Of a stretch of DNA of 64,000 nt, positions 41,914 through 51,847 are shown one piece after another. Made by a program: the position numbers and the translations under genes. Every line of letters starts with the position of its first letter. The stretch's first letter is position 1. The notes under the pieces are model-generated. The model was not told the origin of the DNA and searched no databases. It worked only from the letters and a program-made list of their open reading frames with translations. Origin of the DNA: Undibacterium sp. GTDB lineage: Bacteria; Pseudomonadota; Gammaproteobacteria; Burkholderiales; Burkholderiaceae_D. The stretch spans positions 1 to 64,000 of the forward strand of contig NZ_JAUSFI010000023.1 in NCBI RefSeq assembly GCF_030651495.1, written 5' to 3'.

Positions 41914-42710
41914 AAATATTGTGCAGGAGAGTGTGCGATTAATTGTTCCATTGCCGTATTGATAGCCCTTGCCTGCTGCGTTGCATTACCTTCCAGGGAT
42001 GCGTCGAATGCAGAAAAACGCACCACATAGCCCCGTCCATTTGGCAAGCGTTCGGCATACGTCAAAATGATGGGTGCGCCTGTCATCGTTTGTAGTTTGG
42101 CAGACAGGGTCATCGTATAGGCTTGCTTGCTAAAAAAATTGGCCCAGACACCTTCACCTTCTTGTGGCACCTGATCTGGTAATAATCCGATTGCTTCGCC
42201 TTTTTTGAGTGCTTTGAGCATCATTCTGACGCCGGCCAAATTGGCTGGTGCGAGTAATAAATTTTCTCTGGCACGGGCACCTTCTATCAGGGGCTTCAGT
42301 GCCGATTTGCGCGGTGGTCGGTACAGTACGGTCAAGCGAGTCTTTGCTGCAATAGTCTGCGCGACAATTTCAAAGCAACCTAGATGCGGGGTGAGAAAAA
42401 TGACGCCTTTCTTCGCATCCAGTGCGTTTTGTACTAGTTCCCAGTTTTCTATAGTGGCGGTGCGCAGCACACGTGCCGGACTGGCACACCAGATGAAGGG
42501 CAGCTCCATTAAATTCTTGCCAGCTTCTCTGATGGCAGGCTTCAGGCTAGTGCTAAAACCTGCTCGGAAAATATTTTCTTGCAGGCGACGTCGGTAGCTG
42601 CCTGAAAATAAATAGACCAGCCAGCCAAGGGCGCTACCGATTGCATGCAATAGCGGTAGTGGAAAAAATGACAAAAAACGAAACAGGATGATAAGCATGA
42701 TGCTGCTCAA
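41850..42710 (-). CDS. LpxL/HtrB-type lipid A acyltransferase (second copy)
   Basis: Same family; GVIFLTPHLGCFEI, PAQYFWSYNRYKKPDG. Confidence 0.9.
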   Translation of the reverse strand: MSSIMLIILFRFLSFFPLPLLHAIGSALGWLVYLFSGSYRRRLQENIFRAGFSTSLKPAIREAGKNLMELPFIWCASPARVLRTATIENWELVQNALDAKKGVIFLTPHLGCFEIVAQTIAAKTRLTVLYRPPRKSALKPLIEGARARENLLLAPANLAGVRMMLKALKKGEAIGLLPDQVPQEGEGVWANFFSKQAYTMTLSAKLQTMTGAPIILTYAERLPNGRGYVVRFSAFDASLEGNATQQARAINTAMEQLIAHSPAQYFWSYNRYKKPDGVAGPEQESA

Positions 42711-42787
42711 TAATTAGGAAAAAAATCAAGAGAAAAATTAAGGGTATTCGACAAGGCTTGAATAAGAGGCGTAAAATATCACACATT

Positions 42788-42896
42788 AGTGACTCGTAGA
42801 AAACAACACGAGTCACTCCCGCCGAGTTAATAGACAACTTGCGAGGCGGGTTATAAATTTCGCTAAAGCGTCGCAGGTTCTCTTTTCGACTGCGAC
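42788..42896 (+). promoter_or_regulatory. Structured region upstream of metK (three to four consecutive hairpins)
   Basis: AGTGACTCGT/ACGAGTCACT (10 bp), CCCGCC/GGCGGG, CGCT/AGCG, GTCGCAG/CTGCGAC. Confidence 0.55.
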
Positions 42897-42942
42897 AAGG
42901 TCAGTATCGTCAATTCAGTCAATTTTCATAAAGGAGCCTGCA

Positions 42943-44121
42943 ATGGCAAACGATTTTCTTTTTACATCAGAATCAGTTTCTGAAGGACACCCAGACAAAG
43001 TGGCCGATCAGATTTCTGATGCCATTCTCGATGCCATTTTTGAGCAAGACCCGCGTTCACGGGTCGCTGCCGAAACGCTGGTGAATACCGGATTAGTGGT
43101 ACTTGCCGGTGAGATCACCACCAACGCCCACGTCGATTATATTCAAGTCGCGCGCGATACGATTAAACGTATCGGCTACGACAATACCGAATACGGCATT
43201 GACTATAAAGGTTGTGCGGTGCTGGTCGCTTATGACAAGCAATCTAACGATATCGCCCAAGGTGTCGATCACGCTTCCGATGACCATTTAAATACCGGCG
43301 CTGGCGATCAGGGCTTGATGTTTGGTTATGCCTGCGATGAAACACCTGAATTGATGCCTGCGCCGATCTACTACGCGCATCGCCTGGTCGAACGTCAGGC
43401 GCAATTACGCAAAGATGGTCGTCTGCCTTTCTTGCGGCCAGATGCCAAGAGTCAGGTCACCATGCGGTATGTTGATGGCAAACCGCACAGCATAGATACG
43501 GTGGTGTTGTCGACTCAGCATAGCCCAGAGCAAAGCGATGGCAACAAAATGAAGCCATCTTTCATTGAAGCTGTGATCGAAGAAATCATTCGTCCGGTCT
43601 TGCCTGCAGAATGGCTGAAGGATACGAAGTTTCTGATTAACCCTACCGGTCGTTTTGTTATCGGTGGTCCGCAAGGTGATTGTGGCCTGACCGGACGCAA
43701 AATTATTGTCGATACGTACGGCGGTGCCTGTCCGCATGGCGGCGGTGCATTTTCCGGTAAAGATCCGACAAAAGTCGATCGTTCTGCAGCGTATGCGGCG
43801 CGTTATGTGGCAAAAAATATTGTCGCAGCTGGCCTCGCCAAGCAATGTCAAATTCAGGTAGCGTATGCGATAGGCGTAGCACGTCCAATGAATGTAACGG
43901 TATACACCGAAGGCACAGGCGTGATCCCGGATGAGCAACTCGCGCTACTGGTGAGTGAGTATTTTGATCTGCGCCCAAAAGGCATTGTTCAGATGCTCGA
44001 TTTGCTGCGTCCGATTTACTCCAAGACGGCGGCTTATGGTCACTTTGGTCGTGAAGAGCCGGAGTTTACCTGGGAGCGCACTGACAAGGTCACGCTTTTG
44101 CGTGCGGCTGCAGGTTTGTAA
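42943..44121 (+). CDS. metK: S-adenosylmethionine synthetase
   Basis: [47 protein letters not shown]. Confidence 0.98.
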   Translation: MANDFLFTSESVSEGHPDKVADQISDAILDAIFEQDPRSRVAAETLVNTGLVVLAGEITTNAHVDYIQVARDTIKRIGYDNTEYGIDYKGCAVLVAYDKQSNDIAQGVDHASDDHLNTGAGDQGLMFGYACDETPELMPAPIYYAHRLVERQAQLRKDGRLPFLRPDAKSQVTMRYVDGKPHSIDTVVLSTQHSPEQSDGNKMKPSFIEAVIEEIIRPVLPAEWLKDTKFLINPTGRFVIGGPQGDCGLTGRKIIVDTYGGACPHGGGAFSGKDPTKVDRSAAYAARYVAKNIVAAGLAKQCQIQVAYAIGVARPMNVTVYTEGTGVIPDEQLALLVSEYFDLRPKGIVQMLDLLRPIYSKTAAYGHFGREEPEFTWERTDKVTLLRAAAGL

Positions 44122-44136
44122 TTTTTTTCGGAAAGC

Positions 44137-45072
44137 GTGTTTGATGTGATGCAATGGTTTGATGTAAGTAAGAAGGCTGTTGCAGTTTTGCAGGTGGCAT
44201 TGTTTAGCGTAACGTGGATGGTGCCCCTGTCAGTTCTAGGCACCACTATGCTGAACACAGGTGCTGCCGCAAACACGCGTATCCGGCAGAGTACCGAGTG
44301 GTGTACCTCATTGACCGCACGCCTGCCTAAGGTGTCTGTCAATGATTGCCTCAATAGTAAGCTGATCTCTACCGGCGTTTTCTCGTCAAATGGGTTTCCC
44401 ATTTTGGTGAAAGATTTGTCGGTCGATCCGCGTCATAAGCAAGTTCTTAAAGTGCTGCTGTTGGGTGGTATCCACGGTGATGAACAAACCGCTTCTTCGG
44501 TCGTTTTTAAATGGCTGGCATTGATGCAGAAAAACGGTGTGCAAGAGTTTCAGTGGAAGGTTGCCCCTATCGTTAATCCCGATGGTTTGCTGGCCGCCAA
44601 ACCCAAGCGCGTGAACGCCCGCGGCGTTGATCTGAATCGCAATTTCCCCACCCCCAACTGGCAGCAAGATGCGCCACGTTACTGGGCTAAAACCACAGGC
44701 AGTGATCCGCGCCGGTATCCTGGTAAAACACCAATTTCTGAGCCTGAAAGCCGCTGGGTTTTCGATACGATAGAAAAATTTAAGCCAGACGTCATCATTT
44801 CGGTACACGCCCCGTTTGGGGTGCTGGATCTGGATGGCCCGGCCAACCCACCGAAGAGTTTTGGCCGTCTTTGGTATAACCGCGTTGGTGTTTATCCAGG
44901 CTCGCTTGGCAATTATAGTGGCGTGCACAAAAATATCCCGGTGGTAACTATCGAGTTACCCAATGCCACTACCATGCCGCCTGACGCTGAAGTGCTGCGC
45001 ATCTGGCAAGACATGCAGAGCTGGATCAGGCGCAACGTGCTCGCCACTCCCAAGCTGGCAAAAAGGAGTTAA
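44137..45072 (+). CDS. M14 family zinc carboxypeptidase (murein peptide amidase-like)
   Basis: GGIHGDEQ zinc motif; NPDGLLAAKPKRVNARGVDLNRNFP; GTG start at 44137 or internal ATG at 44149. Confidence 0.85.
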   Translation: MFDVMQWFDVSKKAVAVLQVALFSVTWMVPLSVLGTTMLNTGAAANTRIRQSTEWCTSLTARLPKVSVNDCLNSKLISTGVFSSNGFPILVKDLSVDPRHKQVLKVLLLGGIHGDEQTASSVVFKWLALMQKNGVQEFQWKVAPIVNPDGLLAAKPKRVNARGVDLNRNFPTPNWQQDAPRYWAKTTGSDPRRYPGKTPISEPESRWVFDTIEKFKPDVIISVHAPFGVLDLDGPANPPKSFGRLWYNRVGVYPGSLGNYSGVHKNIPVVTIELPNATTMPPDAEVLRIWQDMQSWIRRNVLATPKLAKRS

Positions 45073-45211
45073 TTTTTATTGGCGGCTGCGGTAACTCGGG
45101 TCGCTAACGGAATTGCCTGCTTTACTCTTCTCTTCGCACTTAATCCGACGGAAAATATCCACGTGGGAACGAATGCTTATTTCCCGGCCGGACTGTAAAT
45201 AAGCCCATTTT

Positions 45212-45248
45212 CTTGTTTTACATCATGATATTCTTAATGTAAAACAAG
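45212..45248. promoter_or_regulatory. 12-bp perfect dyad upstream of oxlT-like gene
   Basis: CTTGTTTTACAT - 13 nt - ATGTAAAACAAG; no T-tract terminator. Confidence 0.6.
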
Positions 45249-45312
45249 TGTGATAAGTATGACTATGCGCTGAAAAGCGTATTTAACAACATTCAAATAC
45301 CGGAGTGAGACA

Positions 45313-46950
45313 ATGGCTTTTCTAGATTTTCTGGATAAAGAACGTACGATTGCAGGAACAGGTTTTAACCGTTGGCTAGTACCGCCCGCAGCGCTGGCGA
45401 TCCATTTATGTATAGGTATGGCCTACGGTTTTTCGGTGTTCTGGCTACCATTGTCGCGTGCCATTGGCATTAAAGATCCGGTCGCCTGTGCTAAAGAGTT
45501 GGGTTTTTTCGCGGAAATTTTTTCCACTACTTGCGACTGGAAAATTTCGATGCTGGGATGGATGTACACCTTATTTTTTGTTTTCCTCGGCTCCTCCGCG
45601 GCCATTTTTGGTGGTTGGCTAGAGCATGCTGGTCCGCGTAAAGCCGGCGTCGTCTCTGCACTTTGCTGGTGTGGTGGTTTAATTATCTCGGCGCTGGGCG
45701 TCTACACCCACCAGATCTGGCTGATGTGGCTAGGTTCCGGCGTGATTGGCGGCATCGGCCTTGGCCTCGGCTATATTTCACCTGTATCTACTTTGATTAA
45801 ATGGTTTCCGGATCGCCGCGGTATGGCGACGGGTATGGCGATTATGGGGTTTGGCGGCGGTGCAATGATAGGCGCGCCTTTGGCAGATAAATTAATGAAA
45901 TTTTTCGCCACACCTGCCTCAGTCGGCGTGTGGGAAACTTTTCTGGCCATGGCGGCGATCTATTTTATCTTCATGATCGCGGGCGCGCTGGCTTACCGCG
46001 TGCCACCGTCTGGCTGGAAACCTGCGGGCTGGACGCCTGCGGTCGGCAAACACGGTAATGCGATGATTACGAATAAGCATGTTCACGCCAGTAAAGTCTG
46101 GTCGATTCCCCAGTTCTGGTTGCTGTGGGGCGTGCTGATGCTCAATGTGTCGGCAGGTATCGGCATCATTGGCATGGCTTCGCCTCTATTGCAAGAAGTG
46201 TTCGGCGGTAAATTGCTCGGGGTTGATGTTGCGTTTAATGACCTCGATACTGTGCAAAAAGGTCAGATCGCCGCGATCGCCGCCGGTTTTACCGGGCTGT
46301 TGTCGCTGTTTAATATTGGTGGCCGTTTCGTCTGGGCTTCGCTCTCTGACTACATTGGACGCAAGGCAACTTATTTTGTATTTTTTATTCTCGGTTTTAT
46401 ACTTTATGCGTCGATCCCAACGATGGGGCATCGCGGGCAATTAGCGCTGTTTGTCGGTTTCTTTTGTATTATTTTGTCGATGTATGGCGGCGGCTTTGCG
46501 ACTATTCCAGCTTACCTCGCAGATCTATTTGGGACGCAAATGGTGGGCGCGATTCATGGCCGCTTATTAACAGCCTGGGCGACAGCTGGTGTGCTCGGTC
46601 CGGTGTTAGTCAATTACATTCGCGAATACCAGATTGCGCACGGAGTGCCCAAGGCGCAAGCCTATGATGTGACGATGTATGTGCTGGCTGGCCTGATCGT
46701 GCTGGGCCTGATTTGTAATTTGATGGTGCGTCCGATTGCAGATAAGCACTTCATGACCGAGCAAGAATTGGCGGCCGAAAGAAAGCTGGCGCACGATCGT
46801 GATGCGCTGCTTACCGGAACAAATGGGTTGGCCGGCAGCAATCGTGTTACCAGTCCGGCAGTGACTGTGTTTGCCTGGGCGGCAGTAGGTATTCCGCTCG
46901 CCATCGGAATCTGGATCACGCTACAAAAAGCGGTGCTATTGTTTAAGTAA
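45313..46950 (+). CDS. oxlT: Oxalate/formate-type MFS antiporter
   Basis: OFA-family MFS (LAIHLCIGMAYGFSVFWLPLSRAIG; GLGYISPVSTLIKWFPDRRGMATGMAIMGFGGGAMIGAPLA). Confidence 0.85.
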   Translation: MAFLDFLDKERTIAGTGFNRWLVPPAALAIHLCIGMAYGFSVFWLPLSRAIGIKDPVACAKELGFFAEIFSTTCDWKISMLGWMYTLFFVFLGSSAAIFGGWLEHAGPRKAGVVSALCWCGGLIISALGVYTHQIWLMWLGSGVIGGIGLGLGYISPVSTLIKWFPDRRGMATGMAIMGFGGGAMIGAPLADKLMKFFATPASVGVWETFLAMAAIYFIFMIAGALAYRVPPSGWKPAGWTPAVGKHGNAMITNKHVHASKVWSIPQFWLLWGVLMLNVSAGIGIIGMASPLLQEVFGGKLLGVDVAFNDLDTVQKGQIAAIAAGFTGLLSLFNIGGRFVWASLSDYIGRKATYFVFFILGFILYASIPTMGHRGQLALFVGFFCIILSMYGGGFATIPAYLADLFGTQMVGAIHGRLLTAWATAGVLGPVLVNYIREYQIAHGVPKAQAYDVTMYVLAGLIVLGLICNLMVRPIADKHFMTEQELAAERKLAHDRDALLTGTNGLAGSNRVTSPAVTVFAWAAVGIPLAIGIWITLQKAVLLFK

Positions 46951-47064
46951 ATGATTGAATCGGGAGGTCAGTATTTTTGCTTTCTTTCCCAATTGTTGTA
47001 TAGTTAATTAAATTATTGTTAACAAAAATCAGCGCCGCGTAGCAGATTGATATCAGGATGTTAA

Positions 47065-48789
47065 ATGAATCGCACCATTATTCCGATTGCGCTCCAGGGC
47101 AGTAGTAAACAACGCAAACGTCAGGCACCGAAAGGGCGCCGTGTTGATCCGCAGGCCCTGCTTGAAGTGCAGGCTTTACTCGCTGACTCTTCGCGCCAGC
47201 CCGATTTGCTGATCGAGCATCTGCATAAAATTCAGGATCACTATAGCTGCCTGTCTGCGGCTCATCTGGCAGCGCTAGCGCAAGAAATGCGACTGGCGCA
47301 AACGGAAGTGTATGAAGTGGCGAGCTTCTATCATCATTTTGATGTGCTTAAAGAAGGTGAAGACGCGCCTGCTGCGCTGACGGTACGTGTTTGCGATGGC
47401 TTATCATGCGAAATGGCTGGTGCTCAACACTTATTAGCGCGGCTGCCAGGCATTTTAGGTAAGGATGTGCGCATACTTGCGGCACCGTGCATTGGCCGTT
47501 GTGAACAGGCTCCGGCGGCGCTGGTAGGTAAAAATCCGGTAGCGCATGCCAGTTGCGAGGCGATCTTTGACAAGGTAATGGCCAAAGAGATCACACACAT
47601 CCAGGAAAATTTCATCAGCTATGCCGAATACCAGTCCAAGGGCGGTTATGCCTTGCTGCGCGACTGCATCTCGGGTGGTCGCGATGTTGAGACCGTCATT
47701 GCGACATTAGAAGATTCGGGCTTGCGCGGTCTTGGCGGGGCAGGTTTTCCGGCCGGGCGCAAGTGGCGCATCGTACGTGCCGAAGCGGGGCCTCGCTTGA
47801 TGGCGGTGAATATCGATGAGGGTGAGCCCGGCACATTCAAGGACAGAGTATATCTGGAGCGCGACCCGCACCGTTTTCTGGAAGGCGTGTTGATCGCCGC
47901 CTGGGCGGTCGGTATTGAACAGATTTATATTTATTTACGTGACGAATACCACGGCTGTCGCGTCATGCTGGAAGCTGAACTGGATAAATTACGCGCCGAT
48001 CCTCCGATAGGGCTGATGCCGCAAATTACTCTGCGGCGCGGTGCCGGTGCCTACATCTGTGGCGAAGAGTCTGCCATGATCGCCTCGATAGAAGGCAAGC
48101 GCGGCATGCCAAGGCTGCGACCACCTTACGTGGCGCAGGTGGGCTTGTTTGGCCGGCCAACCTTGCAACATAATTTTGAGACCCTGCACTGGGTGCGCGA
48201 TATATTGGAAGGCGGCGACTGGTTCGGCAGCCATAACAGCCATGGACGTCACGGCCGCAAAGGCCTGCGTTCATTCTCGGTCTCCGGTCGTGTCAAGGAG
48301 CCAGGCGTTAAATTGGCCCCGGCCGGTATCACGGTGCAAGAATTGATCGACGAGTACTGCGGCGGCATGCAGCTTGGGCATACGTTCTATGCGTATTTGC
48401 CGGGCGGCGCATCGGGTGGCATCTTGCCGGCATCGATGAGCGACATTCCGCTCGACTTTGACACCTTGCAAGCGTATGGCTGTTTCATTGGTTCGGCCGC
48501 GGTGGTGGTGTTGTCCGAGCATGACAGCGCCACTAGCGCCGCGCGCAATACCATGAATTTTTTCAAACACGAGTCCTGTGGTCAATGTACACCATGCCGG
48601 GTGGGGACAGCTAAAGCGGCGGCATTAATAGCCCAGCCCAAATGGGATACAGCTCTGCTGGCTGATCTATCGCAAGTGATGCGTGATGCGTCTATCTGTG
48701 GCTTGGGGCAAGCCGCACCCAATCCTATCGATTGCGTCATCAACTATTTTCCGCATGAGCTGGCAGCAATGCAAGCCGATCTATCATGA
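47065..48789 (+). CDS. NAD-linked formate dehydrogenase diaphorase subunit, NuoE-NuoF fusion
   Basis: NuoE [2Fe-2S] motif CDGLSC...CIGRC then NuoF (GRGGAGFPAGRKW-like, ESCGQCTPCRVG) in one ORF. Confidence 0.92.
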   Translation: MNRTIIPIALQGSSKQRKRQAPKGRRVDPQALLEVQALLADSSRQPDLLIEHLHKIQDHYSCLSAAHLAALAQEMRLAQTEVYEVASFYHHFDVLKEGEDAPAALTVRVCDGLSCEMAGAQHLLARLPGILGKDVRILAAPCIGRCEQAPAALVGKNPVAHASCEAIFDKVMAKEITHIQENFISYAEYQSKGGYALLRDCISGGRDVETVIATLEDSGLRGLGGAGFPAGRKWRIVRAEAGPRLMAVNIDEGEPGTFKDRVYLERDPHRFLEGVLIAAWAVGIEQIYIYLRDEYHGCRVMLEAELDKLRADPPIGLMPQITLRRGAGAYICGEESAMIASIEGKRGMPRLRPPYVAQVGLFGRPTLQHNFETLHWVRDILEGGDWFGSHNSHGRHGRKGLRSFSVSGRVKEPGVKLAPAGITVQELIDEYCGGMQLGHTFYAYLPGGASGGILPASMSDIPLDFDTLQAYGCFIGSAAVVVLSEHDSATSAARNTMNFFKHESCGQCTPCRVGTAKAAALIAQPKWDTALLADLSQVMRDASICGLGQAAPNPIDCVINYFPHELAAMQADLS

Positions 48790-51611
48790 ACCCAATAAGC
48801 CGCAATGACAAAGCTGCGCCGCAAGGCGCAGTAGTGAAATTTCAGATGAACGGACGTGATGTCGAAGGATATGCCCACGAGACACTGATCGCCATTGCGC
48901 AGCGCGAACAAATTTCCATCCCGCATCTCTGCTATAAAGAAGGCTTAGCATCGGTCGGTAATTGTCGTTCTTGTATGGTAGAGATCGTCGGCGAGCGCGT
49001 ACTTGCCCCCTCATGCTGCCGTCACCCAAGTAACGGCATGAAGGTGGCAACTGATAGCGAACGCGCCATCGCTGCACAAAAAATGGTGCTTGAGTTGCTG
49101 TTGTCAGATATGCCTGAAGCTGCCTACACCCGTCACAATGAAGTTGATTTCTGGGCCAAAAAACTGGCTGTTGGTAAACCGCGCTTTGTCTCCCGGCGGC
49201 AGCCAAAACAAGACGCCTCGCATGCCGCCATCACGGTGAATCTCGACGCCTGCATACAGTGCACCCGCTGCCTGCGTGCCTGTCGCGACGAGCAAGCCAA
49301 CGATGTGATCGGTCTGGCGTTTCGCGGTGAACAGACAAAAATCGTGTTCGATATGGATGACCCTATGGGCAACTCCACCTGTGTCGGCTGCGGCGAATGC
49401 GTGCAGGCTTGCCCTACCGGCGCACTCATGCCCGCGCGCGTAGCTGCGCTGGCAATGCCGGACAAGAAGGTTGATTCGGTGTGCCCATATTGCGGCGTCG
49501 GCTGCCAGTTAACTTACCACATCAAAGACAATAAAATCATCTATGTGGAAGGGCGCGACGGCCCCGCCAATCACGAGCGGCTATGCGTCAAGGGACGTTA
49601 TGGTTTTGATTATGCGCATCATCCGCAGCGCCTCACCAAACCACTGATCCGGCGTGCCGATGCACCGCCCAAGCGCGGTGATTTTACGATGGACCCGAGC
49701 CGTGTCATGGAGGTGTTCCGCGAAGCGAGCTGGGAAGAAGCACTGGCATTTGCCGGCGGCACCTTGGCGCACATCCGCGACCAGCACGGTAAAAAATCCC
49801 TCGCCGGATTCGGCTCGGCCAAAGGCAGTAATGAAGAAGCCTACTTATTTCAAAAGCTGGTACGTACCGGCTTTGGCAGTAATAACGTGGACCATTGCAC
49901 CCGTCTGTGTCATGCGTCTTCGGTTGCCGCTTTGCTGGAGGGTATAGGCTCGGGTGCGGTGTCGAATCCGGTCATGGATGTCACCAAAGCCGAGGTCGTG
50001 ATCGTCATCGGCGCCAACCCTACGGTGAATCATCCGGTGGCGGCGACTTGGCTCAAGAACGCGATGACAAACGGCACCAAGCTGATCTTGTGTGATCCGC
50101 GTCGCTCTGAGTTGGCGCGCAAGGCGCACCGCCATTTGCAATTTAAGCCAGACACCGATGTCGCCCTTCTTAACGCGATGATGCACGTGATCGTGAGTGA
50201 AGGTTTAGTGGATAAAGACTTTATCGCCAGCCGCACTATCGGGTATGAAGAACTGGTACAAAATGTTGCGGGCTACAGTCCCGAGCTGATGGCGCCGATT
50301 TGCGGTATTGATGCCGACACCATCCGCTATGTTGCGCGCTTGTATGCCACATCAAAAGCCTCGATGATCTTGTGGGGCATGGGTATCTCGCAGCACATCC
50401 ATGGCACCGACAATGCGCGTTGCCTGATTGCGCTAGCTTTAATGACGGGGCAGATAGGCCGGCCCGGCACTGGCCTGCATCCGCTGCGCGGCCAAAACAA
50501 TGTACAGGGCGCGTCTGATGCGGGCTTGATTCCGATGATGTTTCCGGATTATCAGCGTGTCACCGATCCGGCAGTGCAGGCGCGTTTCGCACTAGCCTGG
50601 AAACTGGCACCCGGTGTGCTTGACGATGAGCCAGGCCTGACGGTGGTCGAAGTCATGCACGCTATCAAGGCCGGCAAAGTTCGTGGCATGTACATCATGG
50701 GCGAAAACCCCGCCATGTCAGACCCCGACGCCAACCATGCGCGCGAATCACTGGCCGCACTCGATCATCTGGTAGTGCAGGATATTTTCTTGACCGAAAC
50801 CGCCTATCTGGCCGACGTGATTTTGCCTGCCAGCGCTTTTCCGGAAAAAACCGGTAGCTTCACCAATACCGACCGACTGGTACAAATGGGCCGTCAGGCG
50901 CTTAACCCGCCGGGCGACGCCAGGCAAGACTTGTGGATCATCCAGCAGATGGCGGCTCAGCTGGGTCTGGATTGGACCTACGGCGATGTCTCTGAAGTAT
51001 TTGACGAAATGCGTCATACCATGCCTAGCATCGCCGGCATTACCTGGGAGCGGCTGGAGCGTGAGCACGCGGTGACTTACCCCTGTCATCATGAAGGTGA
51101 TCCTGGGGAATCTGTCGTGTTTACCAGCACTTTTCCGCGTGAATCTGGGCGCGCGCGTTTTGTCCCCGCTGACATTATTCCGGCCGATGAGCGGCCTGAC
51201 CATGATTATCCAATGGTGCTGATTACCGGTCGCCAGCTGGAGCACTGGCATACGGGCAGCATGACGCGCCGTACGGCGGTGCTCGATGCGCTTGAGCCTG
51301 ATCCGGTTGCCTTAATACATCCGCTCGATCTGGCACAGATTAACGGCCAGCCGGGTGATGTCGTCACGCTAGAATCGCGCCGCGGCAAGGTTGTACTGTA
51401 TGCACGGGCCGACGACAGTTCGCCGCGCGGGGCAATTTTTGTTCCGTTTTGTTATTATGAGGCGGCGATTAATAAGCTGACGAATTCCGCCCTAGATCCG
51501 TTCGGGAAAATACCGGAGTTCAAATACTGCGCGATCCGCTTATCACTTGGCGGTCAAGTGGATGAACCGGGTAGTTTTGGTGGTGGCCAGATGCTCGATG
51601 CCATGACTTAG
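48786..51611 (+). CDS. Formate dehydrogenase alpha subunit (Mo/W-pterin, Cys type)
   Basis: N-terminal [2Fe-2S] and [4Fe-4S] domains; CPYCGVGCQLTYHI; active-site VDHCTRLCHASS; molybdopterin oxidoreductase. Confidence 0.95.
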   Translation: MNPISRNDKAAPQGAVVKFQMNGRDVEGYAHETLIAIAQREQISIPHLCYKEGLASVGNCRSCMVEIVGERVLAPSCCRHPSNGMKVATDSERAIAAQKMVLELLLSDMPEAAYTRHNEVDFWAKKLAVGKPRFVSRRQPKQDASHAAITVNLDACIQCTRCLRACRDEQANDVIGLAFRGEQTKIVFDMDDPMGNSTCVGCGECVQACPTGALMPARVAALAMPDKKVDSVCPYCGVGCQLTYHIKDNKIIYVEGRDGPANHERLCVKGRYGFDYAHHPQRLTKPLIRRADAPPKRGDFTMDPSRVMEVFREASWEEALAFAGGTLAHIRDQHGKKSLAGFGSAKGSNEEAYLFQKLVRTGFGSNNVDHCTRLCHASSVAALLEGIGSGAVSNPVMDVTKAEVVIVIGANPTVNHPVAATWLKNAMTNGTKLILCDPRRSELARKAHRHLQFKPDTDVALLNAMMHVIVSEGLVDKDFIASRTIGYEELVQNVAGYSPELMAPICGIDADTIRYVARLYATSKASMILWGMGISQHIHGTDNARCLIALALMTGQIGRPGTGLHPLRGQNNVQGASDAGLIPMMFPDYQRVTDPAVQARFALAWKLAPGVLDDEPGLTVVEVMHAIKAGKVRGMYIMGENPAMSDPDANHARESLAALDHLVVQDIFLTETAYLADVILPASAFPEKTGSFTNTDRLVQMGRQALNPPGDARQDLWIIQQMAAQLGLDWTYGDVSEVFDEMRHTMPSIAGITWERLEREHAVTYPCHHEGDPGESVVFTSTFPRESGRARFVPADIIPADERPDHDYPMVLITGRQLEHWHTGSMTRRTAVLDALEPDPVALIHPLDLAQINGQPGDVVTLESRRGKVVLYARADDSSPRGAIFVPFCYYEAAINKLTNSALDPFGKIPEFKYCAIRLSLGGQVDEPGSFGGGQMLDAMT

Positions 51612-51750
51612 CAACTTGGTAAAGGGCAAATCCGCTGCATGAAGTGAACGAGATGATCTCGCTGCGATTACCTACCGCTTCCTGTGGAACTCGCTGAAGT
51701 GGGATAATGCAGCCAGTGTAGCGCGCTGATCCAATTTTTGTGAACACTGC

Positions 51751-51787
51751 CATCCGCTATCCTGTCAGGGCTAGCGGATGTTTTTTT
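51751..51787 (+). terminator. Rho-independent terminator of the formate dehydrogenase operon
   Basis: CATCCGCTA/TAGCGGATG stem followed by TTTTTTT. Confidence 0.88.
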
Positions 51788-51847
51788 ACTTACCTCTCCA
51801 GCGCATGAAAGAGGGAAGGCAATCCGGTAAATAAAATAAGGTTTTGC

